This document shows, one piece after another, positions 37,423 through 46,246 of a stretch of DNA of 64,000 nucleotides. The stretch lies in NCBI GenBank assembly GCA_021775805.1, contig JAJFHD010000085.1:1-64000 (forward strand), given 5' to 3'. This stretch comes from Alphaproteobacteria bacterium. GTDB lineage: Bacteria; Pseudomonadota; Alphaproteobacteria; Rhizobiales; JAJFHC01. The translations under genes and the position numbers were made by a program. How positions within the stretch are numbered: the stretch's first letter is position 1; each line of letters starts with the position of its first letter. The notes beneath the pieces are model-generated. The model was not told the DNA's origin. It did not search any database and saw nothing but the letters and a program-made list of their open reading frames with translations.

Positions 37423-37455
37423 TTATCCACAGCGGAACGTGTGGGCTGTGGAAAA
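37423..37455. promoter_or_regulatory. Inverted pair of DnaA-box-like sequences
   Basis: TTATCCACA (37423-37431), a canonical DnaA box, and TGTGGAAAA (37447-37455; reverse complement TTTTCCACA) face each other 15 nt apart. The inner CCACAGC/GCTGTGG arms can also form a hairpin. It lies just after the stop of the dehydrogenase gene. DnaA binding is possible but unproven; a structural hairpin is the alternative. Confidence 0.4.
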
Positions 37456-37485
37456 CTCGAATTTGAGCTTCTGACAGAAACTTTG

Positions 37486-39903
37486 TCACGAGCGCATTTT
37501 CGATCCGTTGGCGTCATAGAGCGGATGGGCGGTAACGGTTGCCGCAAACGTTCGCCCAATGATCTCCACCTCCAGATTTGTTCCGTCTGCGGAGTGTTCC
37601 GGCGGTACGTATCCCAGCGCCATGCTCTTGCCGACCCAGTGGGCGTAACCGCCGGAGCTGACATAGCCGACACAGACGCCGTCCTTTAGAATGGCCTCGT
37701 CGTTGGAGACGTCCACGTCGTCGGTCTCGATCACCATGGTCACGAGTTTCTTGTCCGGACCGGTTCTGCGTTCTTCAAGCGCTGCGGTCTTGCCGATGAA
37801 CTCCTTGTCCCAGTCGATAAAGGCATCGAGGCCGGATTGTGCGGCGGTGAAGTCGGGTCTGAAATCGAGCGTCCAGGCGCCCCAGTTCTTCTCCAGCCTG
37901 AGCGACATCATTGCGCGTGCGCCATAGGGCTTCAGGCCCAGGTCGGCGCCGGCGCCTTCGATTTCCTCAAACAGCTTCATCTGGAAATGAGGGGCGCAAT
38001 AGATTTCGTAGCCAAGTTCTCCGGAGAATGAGACCCGGGCGAGGATCGCAGGAACACCCGCAACGAAGGTCTGACGGATGTCCCTGAACTTGAAGGCGTC
38101 GGCGCTGACGTCGTCACGACAGATCCGGGATAGCAATTCACGTGCGTTAGGACCGGAGATCGCCAGTCCATGAAACTCATCGGACCGGTTGCGGTAGGCG
38201 ATCCCCGAGGACGGCATGTGTTTCTCGAACCACCGTCTGTGCATTTCCTGAACAGCACCCGATCCGAACAGCATGAACTTGTCTTCGCCGAGGCAGGCAA
38301 CCGTCATGTCACCATACAGTTTGCCTTTCTGGCTCAGCAAAGGCGTGAGGGTCAGACGGCCCGGTTTGGGTATGCGGCCGGCAAGGATGTAGTCGAGGAA
38401 GGAACGCGCGCCCGGTCCTGAAAACTCGTGCTTGGCAAAATTTGCGATTTCCGTGACCCCCACGGCTTCCCGCACGGCCTTGACCTCGGCCGCCACATAG
38501 TCGTGAGCGCGGGAGCGTTTGAAGGTCGGTTCCTCGTGGGCGTCGTCGGCACCGTTGGCAAACCAGAGGGGGACTTCCAGGCCAAAGCCATCGCCCATGA
38601 CAGCGCCGCGGGCGATCAGGCGGTCGTAGAGGGCGGTGGTTTTCTGGCGCCGGCCCTTGGGCAGGGTCTCGTTGGGGAAGGTCATCACGAACCGACGTTC
38701 GTAGTTTTCCGACGACTTGATGGTGCCATACTCAGGGGATGCAAAATCGCCGAACCGGGCGACATCCATGGCCCAGACATCGATCGAGGGCTCGCCGTCC
38801 ATCATCCACTCGGCCATGCACAACCCGACCCCACCGGCCTGGCAGAAGCCGGCCATGACACCGACCGCTACCCAGTAGTTGGTCATGCCGGGGACGGGGC
38901 CGATCATCGGGTTGCCGTCCGGCCCGAACGTGAAGGGTCCGTTGATCATGTCCTTGATGCCGGCACGGCCAAGGGCAGGGATGCGCTCGAAACCCAGTTC
39001 GAGCCGTTCTGCGATCCGGTCCAGGTCCGGTGCCAGTAGTTCGTGGCCGAAATCCTGCGGCGTGCCGTCAACCTTCCACGGTGTCGACGACGGTTCGTAG
39101 GTGCCGAGCAGCATGCCCTGGCGCTCCTGGCGGAAATATATGTTGCCTTCATAATCGATACCGGCGGGCAGACGGTTGTCCATGCCGCGTTCGACAATCT
39201 CCGGGATGGCTTCGGTGATCAGGTAGTGATGCTCCATCGGCTGGACAGGCAGGTGGATGCCGGCAAGGTGGCCGACTTCGCGGGCCCAGAGGCCACCGGC
39301 ATTGACGATCATCTCGGCATTGATCGTGCCGTTCTTGGTGACCACGTCCCAGGTGCCGTCGGGCTTCTGGTTGGTTTCCAGCACGGGCGTGTGGGTGTGA
39401 TAGGCCGCTCCATGGTGTTTTGCGGACTTGGCGTAGGCGTAGGTCACGCCGGAAGGGTCGACGTCACCATCGAGCGGATCCCACAAAGCGGCAATGTAGC
39501 GTGACGGGTCGATCAGCGGATGACGGCGGGCGGCCTCCTCAATGGAAATGAACTCCTGGTCGAGCCCCATGTAGCGGGCCTTGGACCGTTCACGCTTGAG
39601 GTAGTCGTGCCAGTCCTCGTTGGAAGCCAGATAGAATCCGCCGGTGTTGTGCATGCCGCAGGAATGACCGGAGGTCTCCTCGATCTCCTTGTAGAGATTG
39701 ATGGTGTAGCCCTGCAGGCGGGAAATGTTGGGATCGGAACTGATGGTGTGAATCTGTCCGGCCGCGTGCCAGGACGAACCGGACGTCAGCTCATTGCGCT
39801 CCAGCAGGACCACATCCTTCCAACCGAACTTGGCAAGGTGGAACAGGATCGAGCAACCGACAACGCCGCCGCCGATGATCACGACCTTTGCGTGACTCTG
39901 CAT
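37486..39903 (-). CDS. GcvT-family FAD-dependent dehydrogenase (dimethylglycine/sarcosine dehydrogenase-like)
   Basis: An 805-aa two-part enzyme. The N-terminal half is a DAO-type FAD domain (KVVIIGGGVVGCSILFHLA) with the TSGSSWHAAGQ motif whose His binds FAD covalently in dimethylglycine and sarcosine dehydrogenases. The C-terminal half (from about residue 430) is a GcvT-like folate-binding aminomethyltransferase domain with SGELGYEIY and YGARAMMSLRLEKNWGAW. The family oxidatively removes an N-methyl group and passes the one-carbon unit to tetrahydrofolate. It starts 41 nt after the mttB-like gene, as the second gene of that operon. The true substrate (dimethylglycine, sarcosine or another N-methyl compound) is not evident. 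Confidence 0.9.
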   Translation of the reverse strand: MQSHAKVVIIGGGVVGCSILFHLAKFGWKDVVLLERNELTSGSSWHAAGQIHTISSDPNISRLQGYTINLYKEIEETSGHSCGMHNTGGFYLASNEDWHDYLKRERSKARYMGLDQEFISIEEAARRHPLIDPSRYIAALWDPLDGDVDPSGVTYAYAKSAKHHGAAYHTHTPVLETNQKPDGTWDVVTKNGTINAEMIVNAGGLWAREVGHLAGIHLPVQPMEHHYLITEAIPEIVERGMDNRLPAGIDYEGNIYFRQERQGMLLGTYEPSSTPWKVDGTPQDFGHELLAPDLDRIAERLELGFERIPALGRAGIKDMINGPFTFGPDGNPMIGPVPGMTNYWVAVGVMAGFCQAGGVGLCMAEWMMDGEPSIDVWAMDVARFGDFASPEYGTIKSSENYERRFVMTFPNETLPKGRRQKTTALYDRLIARGAVMGDGFGLEVPLWFANGADDAHEEPTFKRSRAHDYVAAEVKAVREAVGVTEIANFAKHEFSGPGARSFLDYILAGRIPKPGRLTLTPLLSQKGKLYGDMTVACLGEDKFMLFGSGAVQEMHRRWFEKHMPSSGIAYRNRSDEFHGLAISGPNARELLSRICRDDVSADAFKFRDIRQTFVAGVPAILARVSFSGELGYEIYCAPHFQMKLFEEIEGAGADLGLKPYGARAMMSLRLEKNWGAWTLDFRPDFTAAQSGLDAFIDWDKEFIGKTAALEERRTGPDKKLVTMVIETDDVDVSNDEAILKDGVCVGYVSSGGYAHWVGKSMALGYVPPEHSADGTNLEVEIIGRTFAATVTAHPLYDANGSKMRS

Positions 39904-39944
39904 GGGGATATCTCCTTTGACAATCTGACTGGAACACCGGAGGG

Positions 39945-41468
39945 CTAGTACCAGGCGTCCTTCATTTCGTTCTTGCGCCGCGCCACATAATCCCTGAGGG
40001 CCTCGTCGGTGGCGGGATCTATCGGGGGGGCCTCATATTGTGTGAGCATGGCATTCCAGCGCTCGAACGCGCGCGTCTGGGCATCTTTCTCACCGCGTTC
40101 GGACCATTGTTCGAAACTCTCGGAATCGGACATCTGGGCGTCGTAGTAGGCGGTCTCGTAGTTGGCCATGGTATGGGCGCAGCCGAGGAAATGTCCGGAC
40201 GGTTCAACCTCGTGATAGGCGTCACGGGCAAACGCGTTGTCATCGTCGGGCATGCCGGAAAGCAGTTTCTGATAGGCACCGAGGCGGTCGGCATCGAGAA
40301 TCAGTTTTTCGTAACCGGTTGACAGACCGCCTTCGAGCCAGCCGGCCGCATGGAGCACGAAGTGGGCACCGCCAAGGGCTGTTGAATGCATGCTGTCGGC
40401 GCTCTCGTAGGCGGCCTGGGCATCGGCGACCTTGGACGCCGTGAGCGAGCCGCCGCAGCGCAGCGGTATGCCCAGGCGGCGTGCCAGCTGGCCGATGATG
40501 TAGTTCGACGACACCGGCTCGGGCATGCCGAAGGTGGGGGCGCCGCTTTTCAGGCTCATGGACGACAGGAAGTTGCCGAGGATGAACGGGGAGCCCGGTT
40601 TGACGAGTTGGGAAAAGGCACAGCACATCATGGCTTCCGCAAAAGCTTGTGCGATCGACGCGGCGGTTGTCACAGGCCCCATGGCGCCGCCCAGGATGAA
40701 CGGGGCGACGATCATGCCCTGGCCCGCTGCCGAATAAGTGCGGATGGCTTCGGTCACGACCTTGTCGACCAGAAGCGGCGAGTTGGTGTTGACGTTGCCC
40801 ATGATGACGCAGTTCTCGGCGACGAAGTCTTCGCCGTGAAGGATCCGGGCCATGGCGACGGAGTCTTCAGCCCGGCTCATTTCCGTGATTGCGCCCAAAT
40901 GCGGTTTGTCGGAGTACCGCATGTGCAGGTACAGCATGTCGAAGTGGCGCTTGTTGACCGGCACGTCGCAGGGTTCGCAGATGACCAGGCCGGAATGATG
41001 AAGGGCTGGCAGCATGTATGTCAGTTTGACGAGGTTTTCCAGATCGGCCATCGATCCGTAGCGGCGGCCCTTTTCAAGGCACCTGATAAACGGTGGGCCG
41101 TAGACCGGCGCGAACACGGTACTGCCGCCGCCCATTTCCACGGACCGTGCGGGATTGCGCGCATGTTGGGTGAATTTCGCCGGTGCTGTCTTGCACAAGG
41201 AGCGCGCCATGCCTTTGGGCAGACGAACGCGTGTGTCCTTCACATCCGCTCCCGCCTTGCGCCAGATGTCGAGGGCGATCGGATCCTCGCGGAATTCAAG
41301 ACCGATTTCCTGAATTAACCAGTCGGCCTGGTCTTCCAGTTTTACCAGTCCTTCCTCGTTCAGGAACTCGTAATAGGGAATCGTGCGTGTGATGTAGGCA
41401 GGGGTAGGCTGGGCGGTGCGCGTGCCCCGGGTCTCGCGGCTGCGTCTTCTGGATTTGGTGCGTTCCAT
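39945..41468 (-). CDS. MttB-superfamily methyltransferase (non-pyrrolysine trimethylamine methyltransferase homologue)
   Basis: A 507-aa TIM-barrel-type protein of the trimethylamine methyltransferase (MttB) family: LKLED.. start region, GLEFREDPIALDIWRKAG, PYGPPF-like segment and HxGALGGAHFVLHAAGWLEGG. The frame is continuous with no in-frame TAG, so it is the non-pyrrolysine branch, which includes glycine betaine methyltransferase MtgB. That branch usually moves a methyl group from a quaternary amine to a corrinoid protein; no corrinoid-protein gene is next to it here. AGGGG 8 nt before ATG 41468 supports the start. It is the first gene of the operon with the GcvT-type dehydrogenase and divergent from a LysR regulator. 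Confidence 0.88.
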   Translation of the reverse strand: MERTKSRRRSRETRGTRTAQPTPAYITRTIPYYEFLNEEGLVKLEDQADWLIQEIGLEFREDPIALDIWRKAGADVKDTRVRLPKGMARSLCKTAPAKFTQHARNPARSVEMGGGSTVFAPVYGPPFIRCLEKGRRYGSMADLENLVKLTYMLPALHHSGLVICEPCDVPVNKRHFDMLYLHMRYSDKPHLGAITEMSRAEDSVAMARILHGEDFVAENCVIMGNVNTNSPLLVDKVVTEAIRTYSAAGQGMIVAPFILGGAMGPVTTAASIAQAFAEAMMCCAFSQLVKPGSPFILGNFLSSMSLKSGAPTFGMPEPVSSNYIIGQLARRLGIPLRCGGSLTASKVADAQAAYESADSMHSTALGGAHFVLHAAGWLEGGLSTGYEKLILDADRLGAYQKLLSGMPDDDNAFARDAYHEVEPSGHFLGCAHTMANYETAYYDAQMSDSESFEQWSERGEKDAQTRAFERWNAMLTQYEAPPIDPATDEALRDYVARRKNEMKDAWY

Positions 41469-41547
41469 GGTGCGACCCCTGATGATCAGCGTGGTTCTTG
41501 ATACGCGCAAATAGGTTGATTGTGACGATTGAAAAATGTTGGTCTTT

Positions 41548-41566
41548 GCATAAAATGAACTTATGC
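41548..41566. promoter_or_regulatory. LysR-type operator candidate over the lysR start codon
   Basis: The perfect dyad GCATAA-N7-TTATGC contains the T-N11-A pattern of LysR-family boxes and covers the ATG of the regulator gene at 41563. It lies in the 94-nt gap between the regulator and the divergent mttB-like operon, fitting auto-repression and control of that operon. Inferred from sequence only. Confidence 0.5.
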
Positions 41567-42471
41567 GAAGACTCTACCGCAAGATCCAGTCACCGACAGC
41601 ACTGTTTGCCTTCGAGGCGGCGGCCCGGCATCAGTCGTTTACCAAGGCTGCAGCAGAACTCAATGTCTCTCAACCGGCAATCAGTCTGTCAGTTAAGCGC
41701 ATCGAGCAGGCATTGGGAACGCAATTGTTTACCCGCGGGCACCGCTCGATTGCGTTGACGGCGGCGGGTGAGCGGTTCTATCAGGACGTATCATTTGGAT
41801 TAATGCATATCCTGCAATCGGCGGAGCGGGTGGCGGCGCAACCGCACGAGAGCACCGTGACCATTTCGTGCTCGTCAGCCTTTGCCCATTACTGGATGGT
41901 GCCGAGGCTGGCGGTTTTCAAGAAAACCACGCACGATATAGACATCCGGCTTCAGACCGCGGAAAAGGATGTTGAGCCGGGTGAGGACGGCGTTTCGCTG
42001 GCGATCCGGCGCGGTGATGGAGAATGGCCGGGCTTTCACTCGTTTCTGCTGGCCAGAGAGGAAATCTTCCCTGTCTGTAGCCCGGCGTTCCTGGAAGACC
42101 TGACACCGCCCGGTTCCCCCGAAGAACTGGTTGGCATGGATCTGATACACCTCGAGGAACCCTTTCGGCCCCGGCCTACATGGTCCAACTGGTTCGCCGG
42201 CCAGGGACTGGACTACAAAGACCAGGGCCTGGGATTGAGGCTGAACGACTATGCTCTGGTGCTTCAGGCAGCCATCGCCGGCGAGGGGGTCGCCATGGGC
42301 TGGCGGCATGTGGTCAAGAATCTCATCGACCAGGGCCTGTTAACGCGGGTTCTGGATTGCTCATACAGGGAGGTGCCCGGATTTTTCATCGCCTGGGCGC
42401 AGACGCCGGCGCTCAATGCGTCCGAAGAGCGCGTGCTTGAATGGTTGCAGGGGCAGGCGGAACCAGGCTGA
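41563..42471 (+). CDS. LysR-family regulator, GcvA-like, divergent from the mttB operon
   Basis: A 302-aa LysR protein: an HTH at residues 10-65 (AFEAAARHQSFTKAAAELNVSQPAISLSVKRIE), then a two-lobe co-inducer domain. The HTH and the mid-domain resemble the GcvA branch, which senses glycine-like ligands. Divergence from the methylated-amine operon, with a T-N11-A dyad between, makes it the likely regulator of that operon. A strong hairpin follows its stop codon. Confidence 0.9.
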   Translation: MRRLYRKIQSPTALFAFEAAARHQSFTKAAAELNVSQPAISLSVKRIEQALGTQLFTRGHRSIALTAAGERFYQDVSFGLMHILQSAERVAAQPHESTVTISCSSAFAHYWMVPRLAVFKKTTHDIDIRLQTAEKDVEPGEDGVSLAIRRGDGEWPGFHSFLLAREEIFPVCSPAFLEDLTPPGSPEELVGMDLIHLEEPFRPRPTWSNWFAGQGLDYKDQGLGLRLNDYALVLQAAIAGEGVAMGWRHVVKNLIDQGLLTRVLDCSYREVPGFFIAWAQTPALNASEERVLEWLQGQAEPG

Positions 42472-42518
42472 TCGGTTCCGGGGATGGTACTGACATTCAT
42501 CCATCCCCGGAATCAGCC
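42466..42518 (+). terminator. Hairpin terminator after the LysR gene
   Basis: A 12-bp stem TTCCGGGGATGG / CCATCCCCGGAA with an additional GGCTGA/TCAGCC base just outside, overlapping the stop codon. The loop is 13 nt. The following sequence has only a short T-run, so it is a strong structure but not a textbook intrinsic terminator. Confidence 0.55.
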
Positions 42519-42597
42519 CCCGGCTTTGTGTAGGCGCTTGCTTCCGCTAAGACCGTTCTGGTATCGCCTGTTCCGCGACAACTATGAGATAGGTTCG

Positions 42598-42850
42598 TGC
42601 CGGTCGAGATGGTGTGATGTCGATCACAGGGGCTGGTGCGAATATTACGCGCACGCCAGTGCCGCTTGGCGGACCCGGGATCACACCGCCCGCTGGCGTC
42701 TGAGTTTGGAACGATCCCGGCTCACCCTTGCGGGCGTCCGGGAAACGAGGTCTTGTTTCCCGTGCGCGATGCAGCACGTCAGTGCTGCTTCGCAGACCCG
42801 GGACCGCCCCACACGCAAGGGTACACGTTTGGCGACTCCAGACACTCATC
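42598..42850. repeat. Cluster of palindromes, probable dispersed repeat mosaic
   Basis: In the gene-free stretch 42519-42960 lie several hairpins in a row: CCCGGGATC...GATCCCGG (about 42676-42722), GGGAAAC-GAGGTCTT-GTTTCCC (about 42740-42762) and GCAGCAC-GTCA-GTGCTGC (about 42771-42788), and CGGACCCGGGAT / AGACCCGGGACC echo each other. The 15-mer at 42736-42750 recurs at 36784. The pattern recalls short palindromic intergenic elements of alphaproteobacteria; no protein is encoded. Confidence 0.5.
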
Positions 42851-42960
42851 GGGAGGTGTCTTGCCTTCACATAAAGTGGCCCTAAATTTAAGGTCTGATA
42901 TGATCGGTATGTCATGGTTCTCCAGTGTGCCGGCTCACTCCAAAGGTCAGGAGACTTAGA

Positions 42961-43359
42961 ATGGAAGACGCAATCCGCAGGCCAGATGCACCTGATCATT
43001 TCATGGTGCTCAAACCCATTGGCAAACGCGTCGTTGTTCGGCTGCCGGGTGGCCCGAAACTGGCGGATACCATCAAGGCGATACGACTGATGGAGGCCGG
43101 CAGGACGCTCTATGACCCGGTCGTCTATCTGCCCATGGACGATGTGTCGGTGCCTCTGACCAGACAGGAAAACAGCACGTTTTGTCCGCTCAAGGGCGAT
43201 GCCAGCTACTTCTCTCTGGAGAATGGTGAAGACGGGCCGTCAGATCTTGCCTGGACCTACGACGCGCCATTCGACTTTTCGCAGGAGATCAAGGGGCTGA
43301 TTGCGTTTTATCCCGACAAGGTGATCATTGAGGAACACCCGAAATCGCCGGAAACCTGA
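42961..43359 (+). CDS. DUF427 domain protein
   Basis: A 132-aa protein with the DUF427 pattern: repeated short beta motifs, VVRLPGGPKLADT, YDPVVYLPMDDV, NSTFCPLKGDASYFSLE and AWTYDAPFDFSQEIKGLIAFYPDKVIIEE. The family is a small beta-barrel of unknown function found across bacteria and fungi. A CAGGAGA box precedes the ATG. It stands alone between the repeat cluster and a convergent transporter gene. Confidence 0.88.
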   Translation: MEDAIRRPDAPDHFMVLKPIGKRVVVRLPGGPKLADTIKAIRLMEAGRTLYDPVVYLPMDDVSVPLTRQENSTFCPLKGDASYFSLENGEDGPSDLAWTYDAPFDFSQEIKGLIAFYPDKVIIEEHPKSPET

Positions 43360-43480
43360 AAACGCCAGAGGGCACCTGTCTTCCCGAGAAATGGTCGCGT
43401 GGGCCGCAGCGTTACCGACGATGCCTTGTTGCGTTTTTCATCCCGGCATCCAAGTTGCAAAGGTTGGCGGTTTGTCGGTC

Positions 43481-44713
43481 TCAGTCTGCGGCCGGAGACG
43501 GCACAGCATAGGGCTGGCGGCTCCAGATGAATTCCCGTCCCGGTTCCGGCGTGGCGGGGATGAGGCGGGCGAGAATCAGCGAAATGAAGGCCATTGCGGC
43601 GCCGAGAAGAAAAACGGCGGCCGGGTTGCCGAGCCAGATCAGGCCGAAGGATACCGGTATGCCGACAGCGGCAACGTGGTTGATCGAGAAGGCGACACCG
43701 GCCGTGGGAGCGATGTCGGCGGGGTCGGCGATTTTCTGGAAATAGGTCTTGATGGCTATGGCCAGGGCAAAAAAGGCGTGGTCAACCAGATAGAGGCCCG
43801 CTGCAAGCCAGGGGCTGGTCACGAAGGCATAGGTTACGAAGATCCCGATCAGTCCGATATACTCGAATGTGAGCGCGCGGCGCTCGCCCCACTTGCCGAT
43901 CATGCCGCCGATCATGGGGGCGAAGATCATGTTGAAGACGGCGTTGGCCAGAAACAAGGTCGTAAGTTCCGTTACGGTATAGCCGAATTTCTCAACCATC
44001 ATGAACCCGGCGAACACGATAAATATCTGTCGCCGGGCGCCGCTCATGAAGGTGAGGGCGTAGTAGAGCCAGTAACGCTTGCGGAGGAACAGATGCTTGC
44101 GCTGTGGAACATCTTCATTGAAGCGCGGGTAAGCCAGTCTCAGGAACACGACAATCACAACCGTAATCAAGCCGCCGAAGGCGTAGACGTAGATGTAGTC
44201 CAGACCCAGGAAATTCCAGGTGAGGTAGATCAGGCCGTAGGCAGCGATGGTGGAGAACGACCCGACGGCAATGATCTTGCCCATTTGCCGTGGCGCCTCG
44301 GACTTGGAGAGCCATTGCAGTGACAAGGACTGGTTGACCGTCTCATAGTAGTGAAATCCCACCGACATGATGAACGTGGTGATGTAAAGGCCATAGGTCG
44401 ACGGAAAATATCCGGTGGCGGCGGTCCCCAGACCCAGCAGCATCAGGGACACCAGTGCCAGCAATTGCTCACGCATGAGCAACAGCAGAAAGACCACGGC
44501 AAACGAGAGAAATCCCGGTACTTCGCGGATCGATTGGAGCATGCCAATTTCGACACCGGTAAACTCACCACGCTCGATGGTGAAATTGTTCAGCAGGGCA
44601 CCCCATACCGCAAACGAGATGTGCATGGCAGCGGCCATCAACATGAGCATGACGACCGGGGAGCGCCATCCGGTTACCGAGGACGGGCTGACAAGGGGTT
44701 TTTGGGTGAACAT
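43481..44713 (-). CDS. MFS transporter
   Basis: A 410-aa protein with twelve hydrophobic segments; the segment order and the long loop with RFNEDVPQRKHLFLRKRYWL between helices 6 and 7 fit an MFS permease. The substrate is unknown. It follows the FemAB-like gene on the same strand with a gap of 82 nt, so the VWA-FemAB-MFS genes could be one transcription run. No motif points to drugs, sugars or siderophores. Confidence 0.82.
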   Translation of the reverse strand: MFTQKPLVSPSSVTGWRSPVVMLMLMAAAMHISFAVWGALLNNFTIERGEFTGVEIGMLQSIREVPGFLSFAVVFLLLLMREQLLALVSLMLLGLGTAATGYFPSTYGLYITTFIMSVGFHYYETVNQSLSLQWLSKSEAPRQMGKIIAVGSFSTIAAYGLIYLTWNFLGLDYIYVYAFGGLITVVIVVFLRLAYPRFNEDVPQRKHLFLRKRYWLYYALTFMSGARRQIFIVFAGFMMVEKFGYTVTELTTLFLANAVFNMIFAPMIGGMIGKWGERRALTFEYIGLIGIFVTYAFVTSPWLAAGLYLVDHAFFALAIAIKTYFQKIADPADIAPTAGVAFSINHVAAVGIPVSFGLIWLGNPAAVFLLGAAMAFISLILARLIPATPEPGREFIWSRQPYAVPSPAAD

Positions 44714-44795
44714 GGGCCCAAGCTATATCACGCAGTCAGACCGATTACGATATCATGGCAGCCATGCAAACAACGAATGGCAGATCGTCGAACCA

Positions 44796-46073
44796 TCAGT
44801 TTTTGCCGCCGCCGCCGGGTCCGAGGATATCGAGGAACCGCCGCCGCCAATTTTCCGGAAGAGCGTAGTAGGCGCGTTTCAGATTTGGCCGCAGCCAGCG
44901 CAGATAGCCATGCAGATAGATATGGCCCAGCATCGAATTGGAACCGCCGTAATCCTGGATGTTTACCTGTCCGGTTGCCCAGCGTTGCTTGTAGGTATCA
45001 TCGGGCGCCAGCAGGTCGAACGTCTCGAACCGGTTTTCGAGGGCCCATTGGATCATTTTCTCGATCTCAACGTTGCCAGGGCGCAGGTGTCCGGATGCGT
45101 GATCGTAGGTTCCCAGAAACGAGCAGTAATAGCCGTTTGACGCCAGTCCGACTTCGATGGCGACCGGTTTGCCGTCCAGACAGAGCCGCGCGACCAGGCA
45201 TTGAGCATCAGGATGCGCTCGATCGGCCAGTTCCCGCAGGGTGTCGGCAGTGCCCGCGTCCGAGATGGCATCGCTCATGCGGCCGGTGCGGTGCAGCCAG
45301 TCGCGTTTCATGGCGATGGCGTCTTTGATAAACGGGGCAGCGTTTGCGCCGGATACGACAGAGAAACTGACGTCGCCCTGCTTCTTCAGATTGCGGCTGA
45401 ATCGGTCTTGCTGCTTGCGCGATTTGCCGCGCATCCGGGCACGGAAGGCCGCCCAGTCCTTGAACGGTTCAAAGTCGACCAGAGGCGCTGTTTCAACGGT
45501 GCCCAACGGCACGACCTGGCGCGACAGAATTCCACGAACCGGGCTGTCGTTGCGAACCTTGCGCAGGTTAATGTAGTCGATGTCCTGCCAACCGCGGATC
45601 GTGTACCAGGCCTGGGCAATCCAGGCGTCTTGCCGGGGTCCGGGCAGAATCAAGATGTCGCCATACTGAGAAAGCGGTGCGCCAGCCCAGGTCAGTACAT
45701 TCAGGAACCGGTTGCGCTGCACGGCCAGGGGCCAGACCATAACCAGTTCATCGTCGTCCCATCCGGCAATAATGCGCAATTGAAGATTGTGGCACGAAGT
45801 GCCAGCTCCACAGAACCCAATCCACCACGCCTGGCACCAGGCATGAGACTGGAAGACGAGGTGGCCAGATCCCGATTTGGTGGAAAGCCTGGCCCAGGGT
45901 TCGGCCAGGTCGTTCAAGGCCGCCAAGGTGTCGATCACCTCGAGCTGCAACGGGCGTGTGGACGGGCTGGCAGCCTCCCGGTCCTTGTAAGACAAACCAA
46001 CGGCGGCACCAGCCCCCGTGCCGAAGGCAGGGCTCGCATCGTTCTGACGTGGCAAGACGGTTGTTCTGGACAT
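44796..46073 (-). CDS. FemAB/CelD-like GNAT-fold acyltransferase
   Basis: About 425 aa. The C-terminal half shows the FemAB-like acetyltransferase pattern (BioF2-like / Acetyltransf_6): ARMRGKSRKQQDRFSRNLKK, the VARLCLDGKPVAIEVGLASNGYYCSFLGTY strand pair, and PGNVEIEKMIQWALENRFETFDLLAPDDTYKQRW. Proteins of this type are often linked to polysaccharide or cellulose gene sets and acylate sugars or peptides. The start is uncertain: 46073 (MSRTTVLP) is chosen, and 46157 would add 28 residues of doubtful quality. The acceptor is unknown. Confidence 0.78.
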   Translation of the reverse strand: MSRTTVLPRQNDASPAFGTGAGAAVGLSYKDREAASPSTRPLQLEVIDTLAALNDLAEPWARLSTKSGSGHLVFQSHAWCQAWWIGFCGAGTSCHNLQLRIIAGWDDDELVMVWPLAVQRNRFLNVLTWAGAPLSQYGDILILPGPRQDAWIAQAWYTIRGWQDIDYINLRKVRNDSPVRGILSRQVVPLGTVETAPLVDFEPFKDWAAFRARMRGKSRKQQDRFSRNLKKQGDVSFSVVSGANAAPFIKDAIAMKRDWLHRTGRMSDAISDAGTADTLRELADRAHPDAQCLVARLCLDGKPVAIEVGLASNGYYCSFLGTYDHASGHLRPGNVEIEKMIQWALENRFETFDLLAPDDTYKQRWATGQVNIQDYGGSNSMLGHIYLHGYLRWLRPNLKRAYYALPENWRRRFLDILGPGGGGKN

Positions 46074-46246
46074 TGGCCGGCCGCTTCGGTGCGTTGAATT
46101 CACCCGCGAGGCTACAAGGAATTGATTGGCCAAATGCAAACGAATCCGGCGTGGCATGCGGGATTCATCCAGAACCGGTTCTGTTGACTAACATCAGGTA
46201 AACGTCTGGATCAAAATCAGACAGAAAAGCGAGTGTCCCGACAAAC

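Larger units (their letters stand above)
36702..37485. other. Gene-poor 0.8-kb region with hairpins, a repeat and a possible small transcript
   Basis: Between the convergent reductase (+) and GcvT-dehydrogenase (-) genes. It contains a 15-nt repeat and a strong CACCGGC/GCCGGTG hairpin (36784-36826), two minus-strand terminator-like structures (37392-37416 and 36911-36949), a 53-codon frame between them with a perfect AGGAGGT box, and a DnaA-box pair (37423-37455). No conserved protein family is recognisable. Confidence 0.5.

Noticed and set aside
37423..37455. Replication origin
   Set aside because: Only two DnaA-like boxes, no AT-rich unwinding element and none of the usual alphaproteobacterial origin neighbours.
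37486..39944. Glycine riboswitch linked to the GcvT-type gene
   Set aside because: The gap before the dehydrogenase gene is only 41 nt and the 94-nt gap before mttB holds the LysR operator, with no room or motif for a riboswitch.
39945..41468. Possible pyrrolysine TAG codon in the mttB-like gene
   Set aside because: The frame is continuous to its normal end with no in-frame TAG, so it belongs to the non-pyrrolysine branch.
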